Assembly: GCA_038731605.1 (NCBI GenBank)
Contig: JAVYQP010000004.1
Location: 1 to 64,000, forward strand
Reading direction: 5' to 3'
DNA: 64,000 nt
DNA from: WYZ-LMO2 sp038731605
Lineage (GTDB): Archaea > Halobacteriota > Archaeoglobi > Archaeoglobales > Archaeoglobaceae
The notes under the pieces are model-generated. The model saw only the letters and a program-made list of their open reading frames with translations, made no database searches and had not been told where the DNA came from. Within the stretch, counting starts at the first letter, position 1. Every line of letters starts with the position of its first letter. Below are positions 1 to 8,622 of the stretch, piece by piece. Position numbers and translations under genes: made by a program.

Positions 1-1315
1 TCACGAGCACTTTCGCAGTCTCGCTCTCCATCTTCCAGTAGCCCTTCATCACTTGCGGTCCGTAGATTGCGAGCTCCCCAACTTGCCCCGGCGGGAGAAT
101 GTTTCCCTCGTCGTCGACTACGACAGCGAGGGTGTCTGGCATCGGAATACCGATGCTTCCCTCTTTGTTCAGCCCATAGAGCGGGTTTGCGTGTGTGACT
201 GGTGAAGTTTCGCTCAAGCCGTAGCCTTCAACGAGCTTTCCTCCGGTAGCGCTTTCGAAGTTTCTCTTGAGCTCCAGCGGTAATGGCGCAGCTCCGCTTA
301 TGCACGCTCTGATGGACGAGATGTTGTATTTCTTCCTCTCCGGGAAGTTCAGAACCGCTGCATACATCGTCGGAACACCGCAGAATATCGAGACCTTGTA
401 TTTGTCTATGAACTTCAGAATCGTCTTTATGTCCCTCGGATCTGGAACGAGGACGATCGTAGCACCAAAGGCGATTGGTGCGTTGAGCGAGGTTGTCATC
501 CCATAGCTGTGGAAATACGGGAGGACTCCGATGTATACGTCGCTCTCTGGATTCTTGTCCGGGAGCCACTCGAGGACTTGATAAGTGTTTGCGACCAAGT
601 TGTAGTGTGTGCTCATAACAGCCTTTGGCACTCCAGTCGTTCCGCCTGTGTAGAGAAATACTGCGACGTCTTCCTTTGGATTTATCTTTGGTCTTTCCCT
701 TGAAGGTGGATGTTTCACGACCTCGCTCCAAAATGCGACGTCCCCTCTTTTCTCAATCTTAACCTTCTGCTTTTTGAGCGGATACAATACATTGAGCGGG
801 AAGGGCAAGAAGTCCTCGATCTTGCAGATGATCGCCTTCTTGAGCTTTCCCTCATTTAGTATTTTTTCTATTCTCGGATAAACCATCTCGATGAAGAAGC
901 CCGCCTCGGCTTCGCTGTTCTCGACTATGTATCTTATCTCCCTCTCCGTGTAGAGCGGATTGCACTGCACAACAGTCGCACCAGTCTTAAGGACGCCGTA
1001 GTAAGCGATGACGTAGTGCGGTGTATTTGGAAGATCGAGGACAACTTTACTCCCCTTTCTTATCCCAAGACTGTAAAGATATCCCGCAACTCGATCGCTT
1101 AACTCATCCAGCTCTTTGTAGCTTATTTTTTTGCCGTAAAAAATCAGCGCAGTCTTGTTCGGGTTCTTCTTCGCACTTTCCTCGAGCAAGCTGTATAGGG
1201 GTATCTCTGGGTAGTCTATGTGATCTCGAACACCTTTGTCGTAGTGTTTTACCCATATCCGCTTAACTTCCTCAGGTCGAACTTCCATTATCGATTTTCC
1301 CTCGACTCCGAGCAT
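1..1315 (-). CDS. Acyl-CoA synthetase (AMP-forming), C-terminus beyond window
   Basis: The product activates a carboxylic acid with ATP to an acyl-adenylate and transfers it to CoA; the overall pattern suggests a long- or medium-chain fatty acid ligase. Translating the minus strand gives about 438 open codons. They contain the adenylation motif YTGGTTGVPKAV near residue 220 and the A5-like motif EGYGLSETSP further on. The C-terminal subdomain with the last catalytic lysine lies left of base 1, so the gene is cut by the window edge and not necessarily truncated. The start ATG at 1315 lies about 25 nt after a TATA box near 1341, which fits a leaderless transcript; an in-frame ATG at 1288 is the alternative. 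It is divergent from hemA. A. fulgidus-type archaea carry many such ligases for beta-oxidation, so the exact substrate cannot be told. Confidence 0.88.
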   Translation of the reverse strand, partial: MLGVEGKSIMEVRPEEVKRIWVKHYDKGVRDHIDYPEIPLYSLLEESAKKNPNKTALIFYGKKISYKELDELSDRVAGYLYSLGIRKGSKVVLDLPNTPHYVIAYYGVLKTGATVVQCNPLYTEREIRYIVENSEAEAGFFIEMVYPRIEKILNEGKLKKAIICKIEDFLPFPLNVLYPLKKQKVKIEKRGDVAFWSEVVKHPPSRERPKINPKEDVAVFLYTGGTTGVPKAVMSTHYNLVANTYQVLEWLPDKNPESDVYIGVLPYFHSYGMTTSLNAPIAFGATIVLVPDPRDIKTILKFIDKYKVSIFCGVPTMYAAVLNFPERKKYNISSIRACISGAAPLPLELKRNFESATGGKLVEGYGLSETSPVTHANPLYGLNKEGSIGIPMPDTLAVVVDDEGNILPPGQVGELAIYGPQVMKGYWKMESETAKVLV

Positions 1316-1337
1316 ATGCGCTCTTTCAAAGAATAAG

Positions 1338-1346
1338 TATAAATAT
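1338..1346. promoter_or_regulatory. Shared TATA element of divergent acyl-CoA synthetase and hemA promoters
   Basis: The element TATAAATAT is nearly symmetric and can be read on both strands. Read leftwards it lies about 25 nt from the ATG at 1315. Read rightwards it puts the hemA transcription start near 1370. This would exclude the upstream TTG/ATG codons at 1350 and 1359 as hemA starts. The site is inferred from position and composition only. Confidence 0.5.
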
Positions 1347-1418
1347 CTTTTGACATCGATGCTCTTTCGCTGGTGTGAGGTTTACAAAAGGTTATTAAGT
1401 CGAAAGATCAGTGGCAAC

Positions 1419-2711
1419 GTGGAACTCGGCTGTCTCTCGTTGTCGCATAAAAAGGCGAAAGTCGAGGAGATAGAAAGGATCGTTAAAGACCCCAGTCTCT
1501 TCTCCATTTTGAAATCATACTCATTTTCTGAATTCGCCCTTGTAACGACTTGTAACAGGTTTGAAGTCTATGCTTATTGCGACGATGTTGCTTTAAAGCT
1601 TGAAAAATTAGCCAAAGAGCTCGGGATTGAAAATGCGGAGCTTTACATTGGTGAAGATTGTCTGCGCCACTTGATGCGAGTCTGCGCTGGTATAGAGTCG
1701 ATGATCGTCGGAGAAAACGAGATCCTTGGGCAAGTTAAGAGATCGATCTGCAAATGCGAAGACCTCGGCTTCGCAGGCGAGAATTTGAAGAGAATTTTCT
1801 CAAAAGCCATTCAAGTTGGCAGTAAGGTTCGCAGGGAGACGAATATATCGAAAAGGGCTTTGAGCATAGGTTCCGCAGCGGTCGAACTTGCGGAAAAGGT
1901 TCTTGGGTCTTTGCAGGGAAAGAAGGTTCTTGTTGTCGGCGCTGGAGAGATGGGGGAACTCGTGGCGAGGTCGATAAGGAAAGACGTGGAGACAATCTTC
2001 ATTGCAAACCGCACGTTCTCGAAAGCTGAAATGCTTGCGAAGAGGTTGAATGGAATTGCGGTCAAATTCGACAGGCTTGAAGAGTTCTTAGGGATTTGCG
2101 ATGTCGTGATCTCAGCAACCTCTGCACCGCACGTCGTAATAACGAAGGAAATCGTGGAGAGAGCGATGAGCAAAAGGGAGAGAAAGCTCGTCATCATCGA
2201 CATCGCATTGCCGAGGGATGTGGAGGATGCGGTGAGGCTAATTCCGAACGTCGAGCTCTTCACAATAGACGACCTGAGGGAGATAAGCGAGAGAAATCTC
2301 GCATCAAGGCTTTCAGAAGTGAAGAAGGCTGAGGAAATAATAGAGAGGGAGCTCGAGCATTTTAAGCTCTACTGGAAAGAGCTTGAAGCGAAGAGGGCGA
2401 TAGATGCGATGTATTCTCTCGCAGGGAAGTTCATAGATGAAGAGGTTGAAGAGCTCTGTGCGAAGCTCGAGAAGCTCGGAATAGATGGGAACGTGAAACC
2501 TATGATTAAAGCGTTTGCAATCTCGCTAATAAAGAAGTTCCTGAGCGAACCAACTGAGAAGCTAAAGGTTGCAGCGAGGAGCGGTGATTTGGAGCTAATA
2601 AATGCGATTGTAGAGGTGTTTGGGAATGGTAAAGTTTCCAGAGTTGAGAATGAGAAGGCTGAGGAAGGAAAATCTAAGGGCGTTGTTTCGGGAATCGAGG
2701 CTCAGGACTGA
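1419..2711 (+). CDS. hemA: Glutamyl-tRNA reductase
   Basis: The enzyme reduces glutamyl-tRNA(Glu) to glutamate-1-semialdehyde with NADPH, the first step of the C5 route to tetrapyrroles. The N-terminal catalytic domain shows TTCNRFEVYAY with the nucleophilic cysteine, then the GIESMIVGENEILGQVK motif. The Rossmann NADPH domain follows with VVGAGEMGELVARS, and a helical dimerisation domain ends the protein. The GTG at 1419 was chosen because family proteins begin near the VELGCLSLSHK stretch and because the TATA box near 1340 places transcription start after the upstream in-frame TTG (1350) and ATG (1359). This gives 430 residues, normal for the family. The last 86 bases overlap hemB in another frame, so the final 28 residues are low in family character. 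The next enzyme, HemL, is not nearby. Confidence 0.93.
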   Translation: MELGCLSLSHKKAKVEEIERIVKDPSLFSILKSYSFSEFALVTTCNRFEVYAYCDDVALKLEKLAKELGIENAELYIGEDCLRHLMRVCAGIESMIVGENEILGQVKRSICKCEDLGFAGENLKRIFSKAIQVGSKVRRETNISKRALSIGSAAVELAEKVLGSLQGKKVLVVGAGEMGELVARSIRKDVETIFIANRTFSKAEMLAKRLNGIAVKFDRLEEFLGICDVVISATSAPHVVITKEIVERAMSKRERKLVIIDIALPRDVEDAVRLIPNVELFTIDDLREISERNLASRLSEVKKAEEIIERELEHFKLYWKELEAKRAIDAMYSLAGKFIDEEVEELCAKLEKLGIDGNVKPMIKAFAISLIKKFLSEPTEKLKVAARSGDLELINAIVEVFGNGKVSRVENEKAEEGKSKGVVSGIEAQD

Positions 2712-3591
2712 GGAGCTTGTAGTTCCGATCTTTGTTGACGAGAATGCGAAGGAGAAGAGGGAGATTTCTTCGATGCCCGGATACTATCGCATCCCGATAC
2801 ACGAGGTTACGAAAGAAGTTTCTGAATGCATGGATCTCGGACTAAAGGCTTTCATCTTATTTGGAATCCCAAAGAGAAAGGACGAGATAGGAAGCGAAGC
2901 ATTCAACGACGATGGAGTGGTTCAAAAGGCTGTAAGACTTGCTAAAAAGGAGTTTCCAGATGCGGTAATAATAACAGACGTATGCCTCTGCGAATACACT
3001 ACCCACGGGCATTGCGGGGTCGTTAAGAACGGTAGAATTTTGAACGACGAAACCCTTCCAATCCTCGGGAAAATCGCTGTAAGCCACGCAAAGGCTGGCG
3101 CTGACATAGTTGCGCCCTCGGGAATGATGGATGGGATGGTGAAGGCGATAAGGGTAGCACTTGACGGCGAAGGGTTTAGCGACGTCGCAATAATGAGCTA
3201 CGCTGCAAAGTTCGCATCGAACTTCTACTCGCCTTTCAGGGAAGCTGCTGAGAGCGGTTACAAGTTCGGAGATCGAAAAACGTATCAGATGGACTTCCAC
3301 AACAGCAACGAAGCGCTAAGAGAGATAGAGCTCGACATAAACGAGGGCGCAGATATCGTAATGGTGAAACCTGCGCTTGCCTATTTGGATGTGATCCGAA
3401 GGGCGAGAGAGAAGTTCTTGGTCCCGTTGGCTGCATACAACGTAAGCGGTGAATACGCAATGGTGAAGTCTGCGATCGAAAGGGGTTGGCTGAGCGAGGA
3501 TGCGATTTACGAGATCCTCGTTGCGATAAAAAGGGCTGGAGCAGATTTAATAATCACCTACCATGCGAAGGAAGTTGCGGAACATCTCTGA
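2626..3591 (+). CDS. hemB: Porphobilinogen synthase (delta-aminolevulinic acid dehydratase)
   Basis: The enzyme condenses two 5-aminolevulinate molecules to porphobilinogen in cytoplasmic tetrapyrrole synthesis. The sequence has DVCLCEYTTHGHCG, whose three cysteines are the metal ligands of the zinc-dependent class. It also has the Schiff-base lysines in SYAAKFASNFYSPFR and in MVKPALAYLD. The 321 residues match the family. The ATG at 2626 gives MVKFPELRMRRLRK, which aligns with usual PBGS starts; a TTG six bases upstream and an ATG at 2650 are alternatives. The gene begins inside the 3-prime end of hemA and is surely in the same operon. No separate promoter is visible. Confidence 0.96.
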   Translation: MVKFPELRMRRLRKENLRALFRESRLRTEELVVPIFVDENAKEKREISSMPGYYRIPIHEVTKEVSECMDLGLKAFILFGIPKRKDEIGSEAFNDDGVVQKAVRLAKKEFPDAVIITDVCLCEYTTHGHCGVVKNGRILNDETLPILGKIAVSHAKAGADIVAPSGMMDGMVKAIRVALDGEGFSDVAIMSYAAKFASNFYSPFREAAESGYKFGDRKTYQMDFHNSNEALREIELDINEGADIVMVKPALAYLDVIRRAREKFLVPLAAYNVSGEYAMVKSAIERGWLSEDAIYEILVAIKRAGADLIITYHAKEVAEHL

Positions 3592-3630
3592 GGAGCTAAT
3601 TTTATATTCTAAAACTTCGTAGGATTTGCG

Positions 3631-4635
3631 ATGAAGGTCGACATCGAAAAACTCAGATTTGGCACCGAGCTCGTGAAGCGTGGATTTGCGAAGATGCAGA
3701 AGGGAGGAGTCATAATGGACGTTACGAACGCAGAGCAAGCAATAATTGCGGAAGAGGCGGGAGCGGTTGCGGTAATGGCTCTGCACAAGGTTCCAGCGGA
3801 CATCAGGGCGAGCGGAGGAGTTGCGAGAATGGCGGATCCAAAGAAGATCGAAGAGATAATGGATGCGGTGACGATTCCGGTGATGGCGAAGTGCAGAATT
3901 GGGCACATCGCAGAAGCGAGAGCTTTGGAGGCGTTGGGAGTTGATATGATCGACGAAAGCGAAGTATTAACGCCTGCGGATACGTTCTTCCACATATACA
4001 AGAAAGACTTCGTAGTTCCGTTCGTCTGCGGAGCGAGGAACTTGGGTGAAGCGGTGCGAAGGATCTGGGAAGGCGCTGCGATGATAAGAACGAAGGGCGA
4101 AGCGGGAACTGGAAACGTTGTTGAAGCGGTGAAGCACATGCGCCTAATAAACCACGCCATCTACTTGGTTCAGAACGTGAGCGAAGAAAAGCTCTACTCC
4201 GTAGCGGAAAAGTTTGCCTCACGCTACTTGGAGCTTTCGAGGCTCGTTAAGGAGGACATAGGTTTAGAGATTGAGAAAGAGATCGTTTACGAGAGGTTTA
4301 CGTTCGAAGAGATCGTAGATGGGATCTACGAAATACTCCTTGAGATTAGAGATCTCGGAAGGCTTCCAGTCGTGAACTTCGCAGCTGGTGGCGTCGCAAC
4401 CCCGGCGGATGCTGCATTGATGATGCGTCTCGGTGCCGATGGTGTTTTCGTTGGCTCCGGAATCTTCAAGTCCTCAAACCCGCAGAAGTTTGCAAAGGCG
4501 ATAGTTGAGGCTGTTCAGCACTACGATGAGCCAGAAGTTGTTGCAGAAGTGTCAAAAGAGCTCGGAGAGGCGATGAAGGGCGTTGAGGTTTCAAAACTGA
4601 GCGAGGGAGAGCTCTTGCAGACAAGGGGAATATGA
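3631..4635 (+). CDS. pdxS: Pyridoxal 5-phosphate synthase subunit PdxS
   Basis: PdxS makes pyridoxal phosphate directly from ribose 5-phosphate, glyceraldehyde 3-phosphate and ammonia supplied by PdxT. The protein is a 334-residue TIM barrel. The start region has KRGFAKMQKGGVIMDV, and the active-site lysine lies in MALHKVPADIRASGGVARM. The second lysine region is KGEAGTGNVVEAVKH, and the phosphate-binding FAAGGVATPADAALMM is near the C-terminus. A TATA-like TTTATATT at 3601-3608 lies about 27 nt before the ATG, suggesting a leaderless transcript. The stop overlaps the pdxT start by four bases. Confidence 0.97.
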   Translation: MKVDIEKLRFGTELVKRGFAKMQKGGVIMDVTNAEQAIIAEEAGAVAVMALHKVPADIRASGGVARMADPKKIEEIMDAVTIPVMAKCRIGHIAEARALEALGVDMIDESEVLTPADTFFHIYKKDFVVPFVCGARNLGEAVRRIWEGAAMIRTKGEAGTGNVVEAVKHMRLINHAIYLVQNVSEEKLYSVAEKFASRYLELSRLVKEDIGLEIEKEIVYERFTFEEIVDGIYEILLEIRDLGRLPVVNFAAGGVATPADAALMMRLGADGVFVGSGIFKSSNPQKFAKAIVEAVQHYDEPEVVAEVSKELGEAMKGVEVSKLSEGELLQTRGI

Positions 4636-5222
4636 GGATAGCGGTCGTCGGCGTCCAAGGCGACGTTGAAGAGCACGTTTTAGCAACGAGAATGGCGATG
4701 AAAAACCTTGGCATAGACGGCGAAGTCGTTGCGACGAGGAAAAGTGGTGTAGTTTCAAAAAGCGACGCAGTCATAATCCCCGGCGGGGAGAGCACAACGA
4801 TAAGCAAGCTAATCTTCGCAGATTCGATCTCAGAGGAGATCGTCGAACTCGCAGAGAGCGGGAAGCCCGTGATGGGGACTTGTGCTGGTTTGATCGTGCT
4901 TTCAAAGTTTGGAGACGAGCAAGTGGCGAAGACGAGAACAAAACTTCTCGGGCTTTTGGACGTTAAAGTCAAGAGAAACGCATTTGGTAGGCAAAGGGAG
5001 AGCTTTCAAACGAAGCTTGAGATGAAGAAGGTTGGAGAAGTCGATGCGATCTTTATAAGGGCTCCGATCATCGAAGAAGTTGGCAAAGGTGTTGAGATCC
5101 TCGCAGAGTTCGAGGGGAAGATAGTTGCGGTTCAACAAGGGAAGATCCTCGGCTTAGCCTTCCATCCCGAGCTCTCGACAACGAAGGTGCACGAGTTTTT
5201 CTTGAGTCTTGCTGAACCTTAG
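4632..5222 (+). CDS. pdxT: Pyridoxal 5-phosphate synthase glutaminase subunit PdxT
   Basis: PdxT hydrolyses glutamine and channels ammonia to PdxS. The class I amidotransferase triad is visible: the cysteine in VMGTCAGLIVL and the histidine and glutamate in LAFHPELSTTKVHEF. The GGESTTISKL loop that binds glutamine is also present. Its 196 residues are normal for the family. Start and stop share ATGA with pdxS, a sign of coupled translation. The gene ends facing the defence operon on the other strand, with a 55-base T-rich gap between them. Confidence 0.97.
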   Translation: MRIAVVGVQGDVEEHVLATRMAMKNLGIDGEVVATRKSGVVSKSDAVIIPGGESTTISKLIFADSISEEIVELAESGKPVMGTCAGLIVLSKFGDEQVAKTRTKLLGLLDVKVKRNAFGRQRESFQTKLEMKKVGEVDAIFIRAPIIEEVGKGVEILAEFEGKIVAVQQGKILGLAFHPELSTTKVHEFFLSLAEP

Positions 5223-5277
5223 GTTTTTAAGAGGAGCGTTTGGGTCTTATTTTGCTTAGAAGTCTGAAGATACTTAT

Positions 5278-8200
5278 TTACGTTTCCCCTTCTATCACTC
5301 TAATCCATGGGTGCGCTTTTATCTTTTTTATAACTTCCTGAATCTGCTTGTCATGTATTAATGCATTATAAACTGACTCTACGGTTCTTAGATTTTCCTT
5401 TTCCAATCTCTCAAGCTCTTTCTCTTCACTATCTGTTAATTTCCCTTCTAACTGTTTTTTCCTGTAAAGCTCAGCCCAGCGGTCGTAGTTGATGGGTTTG
5501 AGAAGCTTAGATACGAGCTCTAAGAGGTATTCTTTTGGCTCCGGATACAGCCCATCTTCGTGGAATTTTTCTTTGAAGTAGAGTTCGTAAACAAGAGAAT
5601 CTGTTATCCGACAATCAAGGAATTCTATTATCTCCCTTAGCTCCGTCCTTCTTTCTTCGGTGGCGTTAGAGAAGTGAAGATATTCACCGATCCTTGCAAG
5701 GACAAGTAGGGCATAGTCTTTACTCTTTGGTAAAAGTATGCGTTTGACAAAATATTCATCAAAATGCATATCCCTTACCGCTTTGTTGTAAATGAAAACA
5801 TATGTGAACCAGCTAACGAATCTTGAATTCAAGATTACACTTAGGGACTTTACTGGGAAGTTTTTGGGTGGGACGATATTGGTGACGGTCTCAAACGTAA
5901 GAAAGCCAATGGTATCCGCCATAGCCATTATTATTATTCTTTCATATGGATTTACCACATGTGCCACTATATTTTGTGCGATAACTTTCTCTTTTCTCAG
6001 CCTTTCAACCCTTTCTTTACTTGTATTTCCAATAACGACTTTGTTTGAAGGTAAACCATAATATCTTCCTATATCTTTCCCCTTGTAACACCACTCACCA
6101 TCATTTGCTTGGAACTTTATCGGTAAACCCCTAAAAACGTCAAAAGACGTCATTTTCTCAAAATCGCTTTTCAAAAGATAATTCCCTATCGAAATCTCCA
6201 ATGGGCTCAGATTAGATGCCAAAATACCATACTCACGTGTCAATCCTACTGGAATGTCCCCAGTTTCTATGATTTTATTTTGTCTCTTGCTAAAATAACC
6301 GCCTCGGTATTGAGAGGCTCGTACATTTTTTTTCCATAGAATTAAGAGTATTTGTTCATGTTTCACGTTCTCAAAAGCCTTACCGAGATCGATACAGTGG
6401 CTAAGCCCTATCCTTAATGCCAAAGTTCTAAGATCTTCCCAAGAGTAAGAATAAGTCGAGGCTTTTGGTATCACAAAAGACAAAGGGGAATTTGAGCGGA
6501 GAAGGGACAAGGATCTCTCGAGAAAACACTTCGCACTATCAAAGCCCCTTTCTTTCAGAGTGTAGAGCTTATCCCATAGTATTATTTCCGTGTCGCTGAT
6601 CTCTGCACCATGTGGCGGATTTCCTACAACGATGTCAAACCCGCCTCTATCCAAAAACACTTCTGGAAACTCAAAAATCCAGTGGAAAGTTTTGATCTTC
6701 TTCAGTTCTGCTAAATCTATGTTGTGTTCGCTCGCAAATCTTTCGTCCAGCTTTTGATTGAACAATGCAGTAATTAGGTTCAAGAGTTCGTTTAATGGTT
6801 TCGCATACTGCGAGTTCAAGGAAGCGATGAGGATTCTTATCAGCTTTTCCTTCGTCCTCAAAACGGCTTCGAAGTCGCTCCATCTAATCTCTTTCTTTGA
6901 AAGAATTCTGTTAAACCCCTCTAATTCCCTCACGACATCTCCATCTATCCCCAAGATTCTTGCGATCTTGTTGAGGTAGTCCTTGAGTTCGGAGACCACC
7001 TTCACAGTCTCTTGGATATACGTAGCTCCGTCCTCTTCTTCAAACATGGTAAGACTCAATTGACCTCTCTCTCTTTCTACGTGAACATAGCCTATGAGCG
7101 AGTTCCCTTCCCTAAGGTTGAAGTGCACGTTTGGGAACCTAATGAAATATTTCCTTTGGTCGTCGGCGTTGAAGTGCTTAGCAAGCGTAAGAAACAGCCT
7201 TGCCTTCGCAACTTTCAGCGCTGAAGGGTTGATATCGACGCCGTAGATGTTCTTTGAGAGGATTATGAAGAACTTCACGTAGAGCTTGAAGAGTTCCTCA
7301 TCTGAGAGTTCAACCAGGTTTATCGTCTTGATCTCTCCTTTTTCATCCGAAGCGAATATCTCTAAGCCCCCTCTTAGCCCTATTTCTTTCGCCTTCTTCC
7401 AGAGTTTCTCGTAGATGTCCACCAGCACATTTATAGCGCTCTCTAAAAAGTGCGCAGAGCCGACTGCGGGATCGCAGATCTTGATCTCTTTTAACTGCTC
7501 GAAAAGATACAGCAAAATCTCCTTTTTTCCGCTCTCAATTATGTGGTCAACGGATTCAAAGTTCTCGCTAAACTTCTCATTCACCCTGTCGATCAAGTGG
7601 GGCTCTATGGTGTTCTTGCAGATGTATGAAGTTATCTCCTCCGGTGTGTAGTAGGCTCCCAGCTTCTTTCTCTCCATGTAAGTTATCAGCTTTTCATAGA
7701 TTGCACCAAGGACGAATTCGTCGATGTTCCCCTCTGTCCAGTCTCTGCTCTCGAGAAGATTCAAGATCGGAACATCTTCACTCACTTTTTTCGGCGGAGT
7801 GTTGATCAGGTATTCGGTCAGACCTTCTTTGTAAAAGCATTTATCTGGGATCGTTATAGCCTTAGAATCATGTTCCCCGTTCAGGAATATGGCTGGACCG
7901 ACCACCACAACTTTTCCGAGGATATCGTCCTCATAATACTGGCTGTCCGAGTAACCGCTTATTTTCTCAAAGAAGTAGGTGAGAAACTCGTAGTAGCTGT
8001 TGAACCCATTGTCTAGTTTCTTCTGCTTTAACTCCTTGAATTTCGTTATTAGATACGAGGTGTCGTTGTTAAAGAATCCCCTTTCTTGCAGATACCAAAG
8101 CGTAAGCATCTGCATCATAAAGTTGTCCACAAACTCCTCCCTTCGCTCCTCCTCGCTTATCCCCTTGATGTTGCTGAGCAGATACTCTCTTGCCTTCTTG

Positions 8201-8622
8201 TATAGTATGTAGAACTCCTCGATGATGTCACTTCTGTCAAAGAGCTTGTTGAAGCTGGCTTCATTAGGTTCTGAGAGAGCCTTTTTGAGCTTTGAAATGA
8301 AAGAGTTGTTTATCTTCCTTATTGTCTTTCTAATGAGTCTATACCGTCGGTAGTCCTTTATGATGAGCTGGTCTTCATAAAAGAATAGACCTATTCGTGG
8401 CGCATAACCACTTACCGGCGCACGATATTTGGTCAAAAGATATGATCGCTCTTTTTTGTCTTTTATTTCAGAGACCAGAAATCCATCGAAAAGATTGAGA
8501 TCTTCGTTTTCCAAAAATACATAAAGAGGATATTCTTTTTCACCTATTCTAATTGTCCTTTGCTTATATCTCTTCAACTCTTTTTCTATGAGTTTTTTGA
8601 GCTCCCTTACTTCAAAGCTCAT
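5278..8622 (-). CDS. Large N6-adenine DNA methylase, Eco57I/COG1002 type, of a presumed defence operon
   Basis: The 1114-residue protein should transfer a methyl group from SAM to adenine in DNA. A helical N-terminal region runs to about residue 320. The methylase core follows with YYTPEEI near 324-330, the SAM-binding motif DPAVGSAHFL at 384-393, GVDINPSALKVAKARL around 461-476, and the catalytic motif NPPH at 668-671 in FDIVVGNPPHG. The C-terminal 400 residues resemble the target-recognition and helical regions of type IIG and PglX-like methylases. NPPH instead of NPPY is a permitted variant. The start overlaps the helicase stop by 11 bases, so the two genes form one operon with the helicase first. 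I see no convincing nuclease motif here, which leaves restriction to the partner. A standalone type IIG enzyme is the alternative reading. Confidence 0.8.
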   Translation of the reverse strand: MSFEVRELKKLIEKELKRYKQRTIRIGEKEYPLYVFLENEDLNLFDGFLVSEIKDKKERSYLLTKYRAPVSGYAPRIGLFFYEDQLIIKDYRRYRLIRKTIRKINNSFISKLKKALSEPNEASFNKLFDRSDIIEEFYILYKKAREYLLSNIKGISEEERREEFVDNFMMQMLTLWYLQERGFFNNDTSYLITKFKELKQKKLDNGFNSYYEFLTYFFEKISGYSDSQYYEDDILGKVVVVGPAIFLNGEHDSKAITIPDKCFYKEGLTEYLINTPPKKVSEDVPILNLLESRDWTEGNIDEFVLGAIYEKLITYMERKKLGAYYTPEEITSYICKNTIEPHLIDRVNEKFSENFESVDHIIESGKKEILLYLFEQLKEIKICDPAVGSAHFLESAINVLVDIYEKLWKKAKEIGLRGGLEIFASDEKGEIKTINLVELSDEELFKLYVKFFIILSKNIYGVDINPSALKVAKARLFLTLAKHFNADDQRKYFIRFPNVHFNLREGNSLIGYVHVERERGQLSLTMFEEEDGATYIQETVKVVSELKDYLNKIARILGIDGDVVRELEGFNRILSKKEIRWSDFEAVLRTKEKLIRILIASLNSQYAKPLNELLNLITALFNQKLDERFASEHNIDLAELKKIKTFHWIFEFPEVFLDRGGFDIVVGNPPHGAEISDTEIILWDKLYTLKERGFDSAKCFLERSLSLLRSNSPLSFVIPKASTYSYSWEDLRTLALRIGLSHCIDLGKAFENVKHEQILLILWKKNVRASQYRGGYFSKRQNKIIETGDIPVGLTREYGILASNLSPLEISIGNYLLKSDFEKMTSFDVFRGLPIKFQANDGEWCYKGKDIGRYYGLPSNKVVIGNTSKERVERLRKEKVIAQNIVAHVVNPYERIIIMAMADTIGFLTFETVTNIVPPKNFPVKSLSVILNSRFVSWFTYVFIYNKAVRDMHFDEYFVKRILLPKSKDYALLVLARIGEYLHFSNATEERRTELREIIEFLDCRITDSLVYELYFKEKFHEDGLYPEPKEYLLELVSKLLKPINYDRWAELYRKKQLEGKLTDSEEKELERLEKENLRTVESVYNALIHDKQIQEVIKKIKAHPWIRVIEGET

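Noticed and set aside
1350..1418. Longer hemA starting at TTG 1350 or ATG 1359
   Set aside because: The TATA box near 1340 would put transcription start near 1370, after these codons, and the extra residues have no family match.
8461..8487. Possible PD-(D/E)xK nuclease motif (D46, E52-x-K54) at the N-terminus of the large methylase
   Set aside because: The spacing between the aspartate and the ExK pair is too short and no supporting strand pattern is visible, so I do not claim an endonuclease domain.
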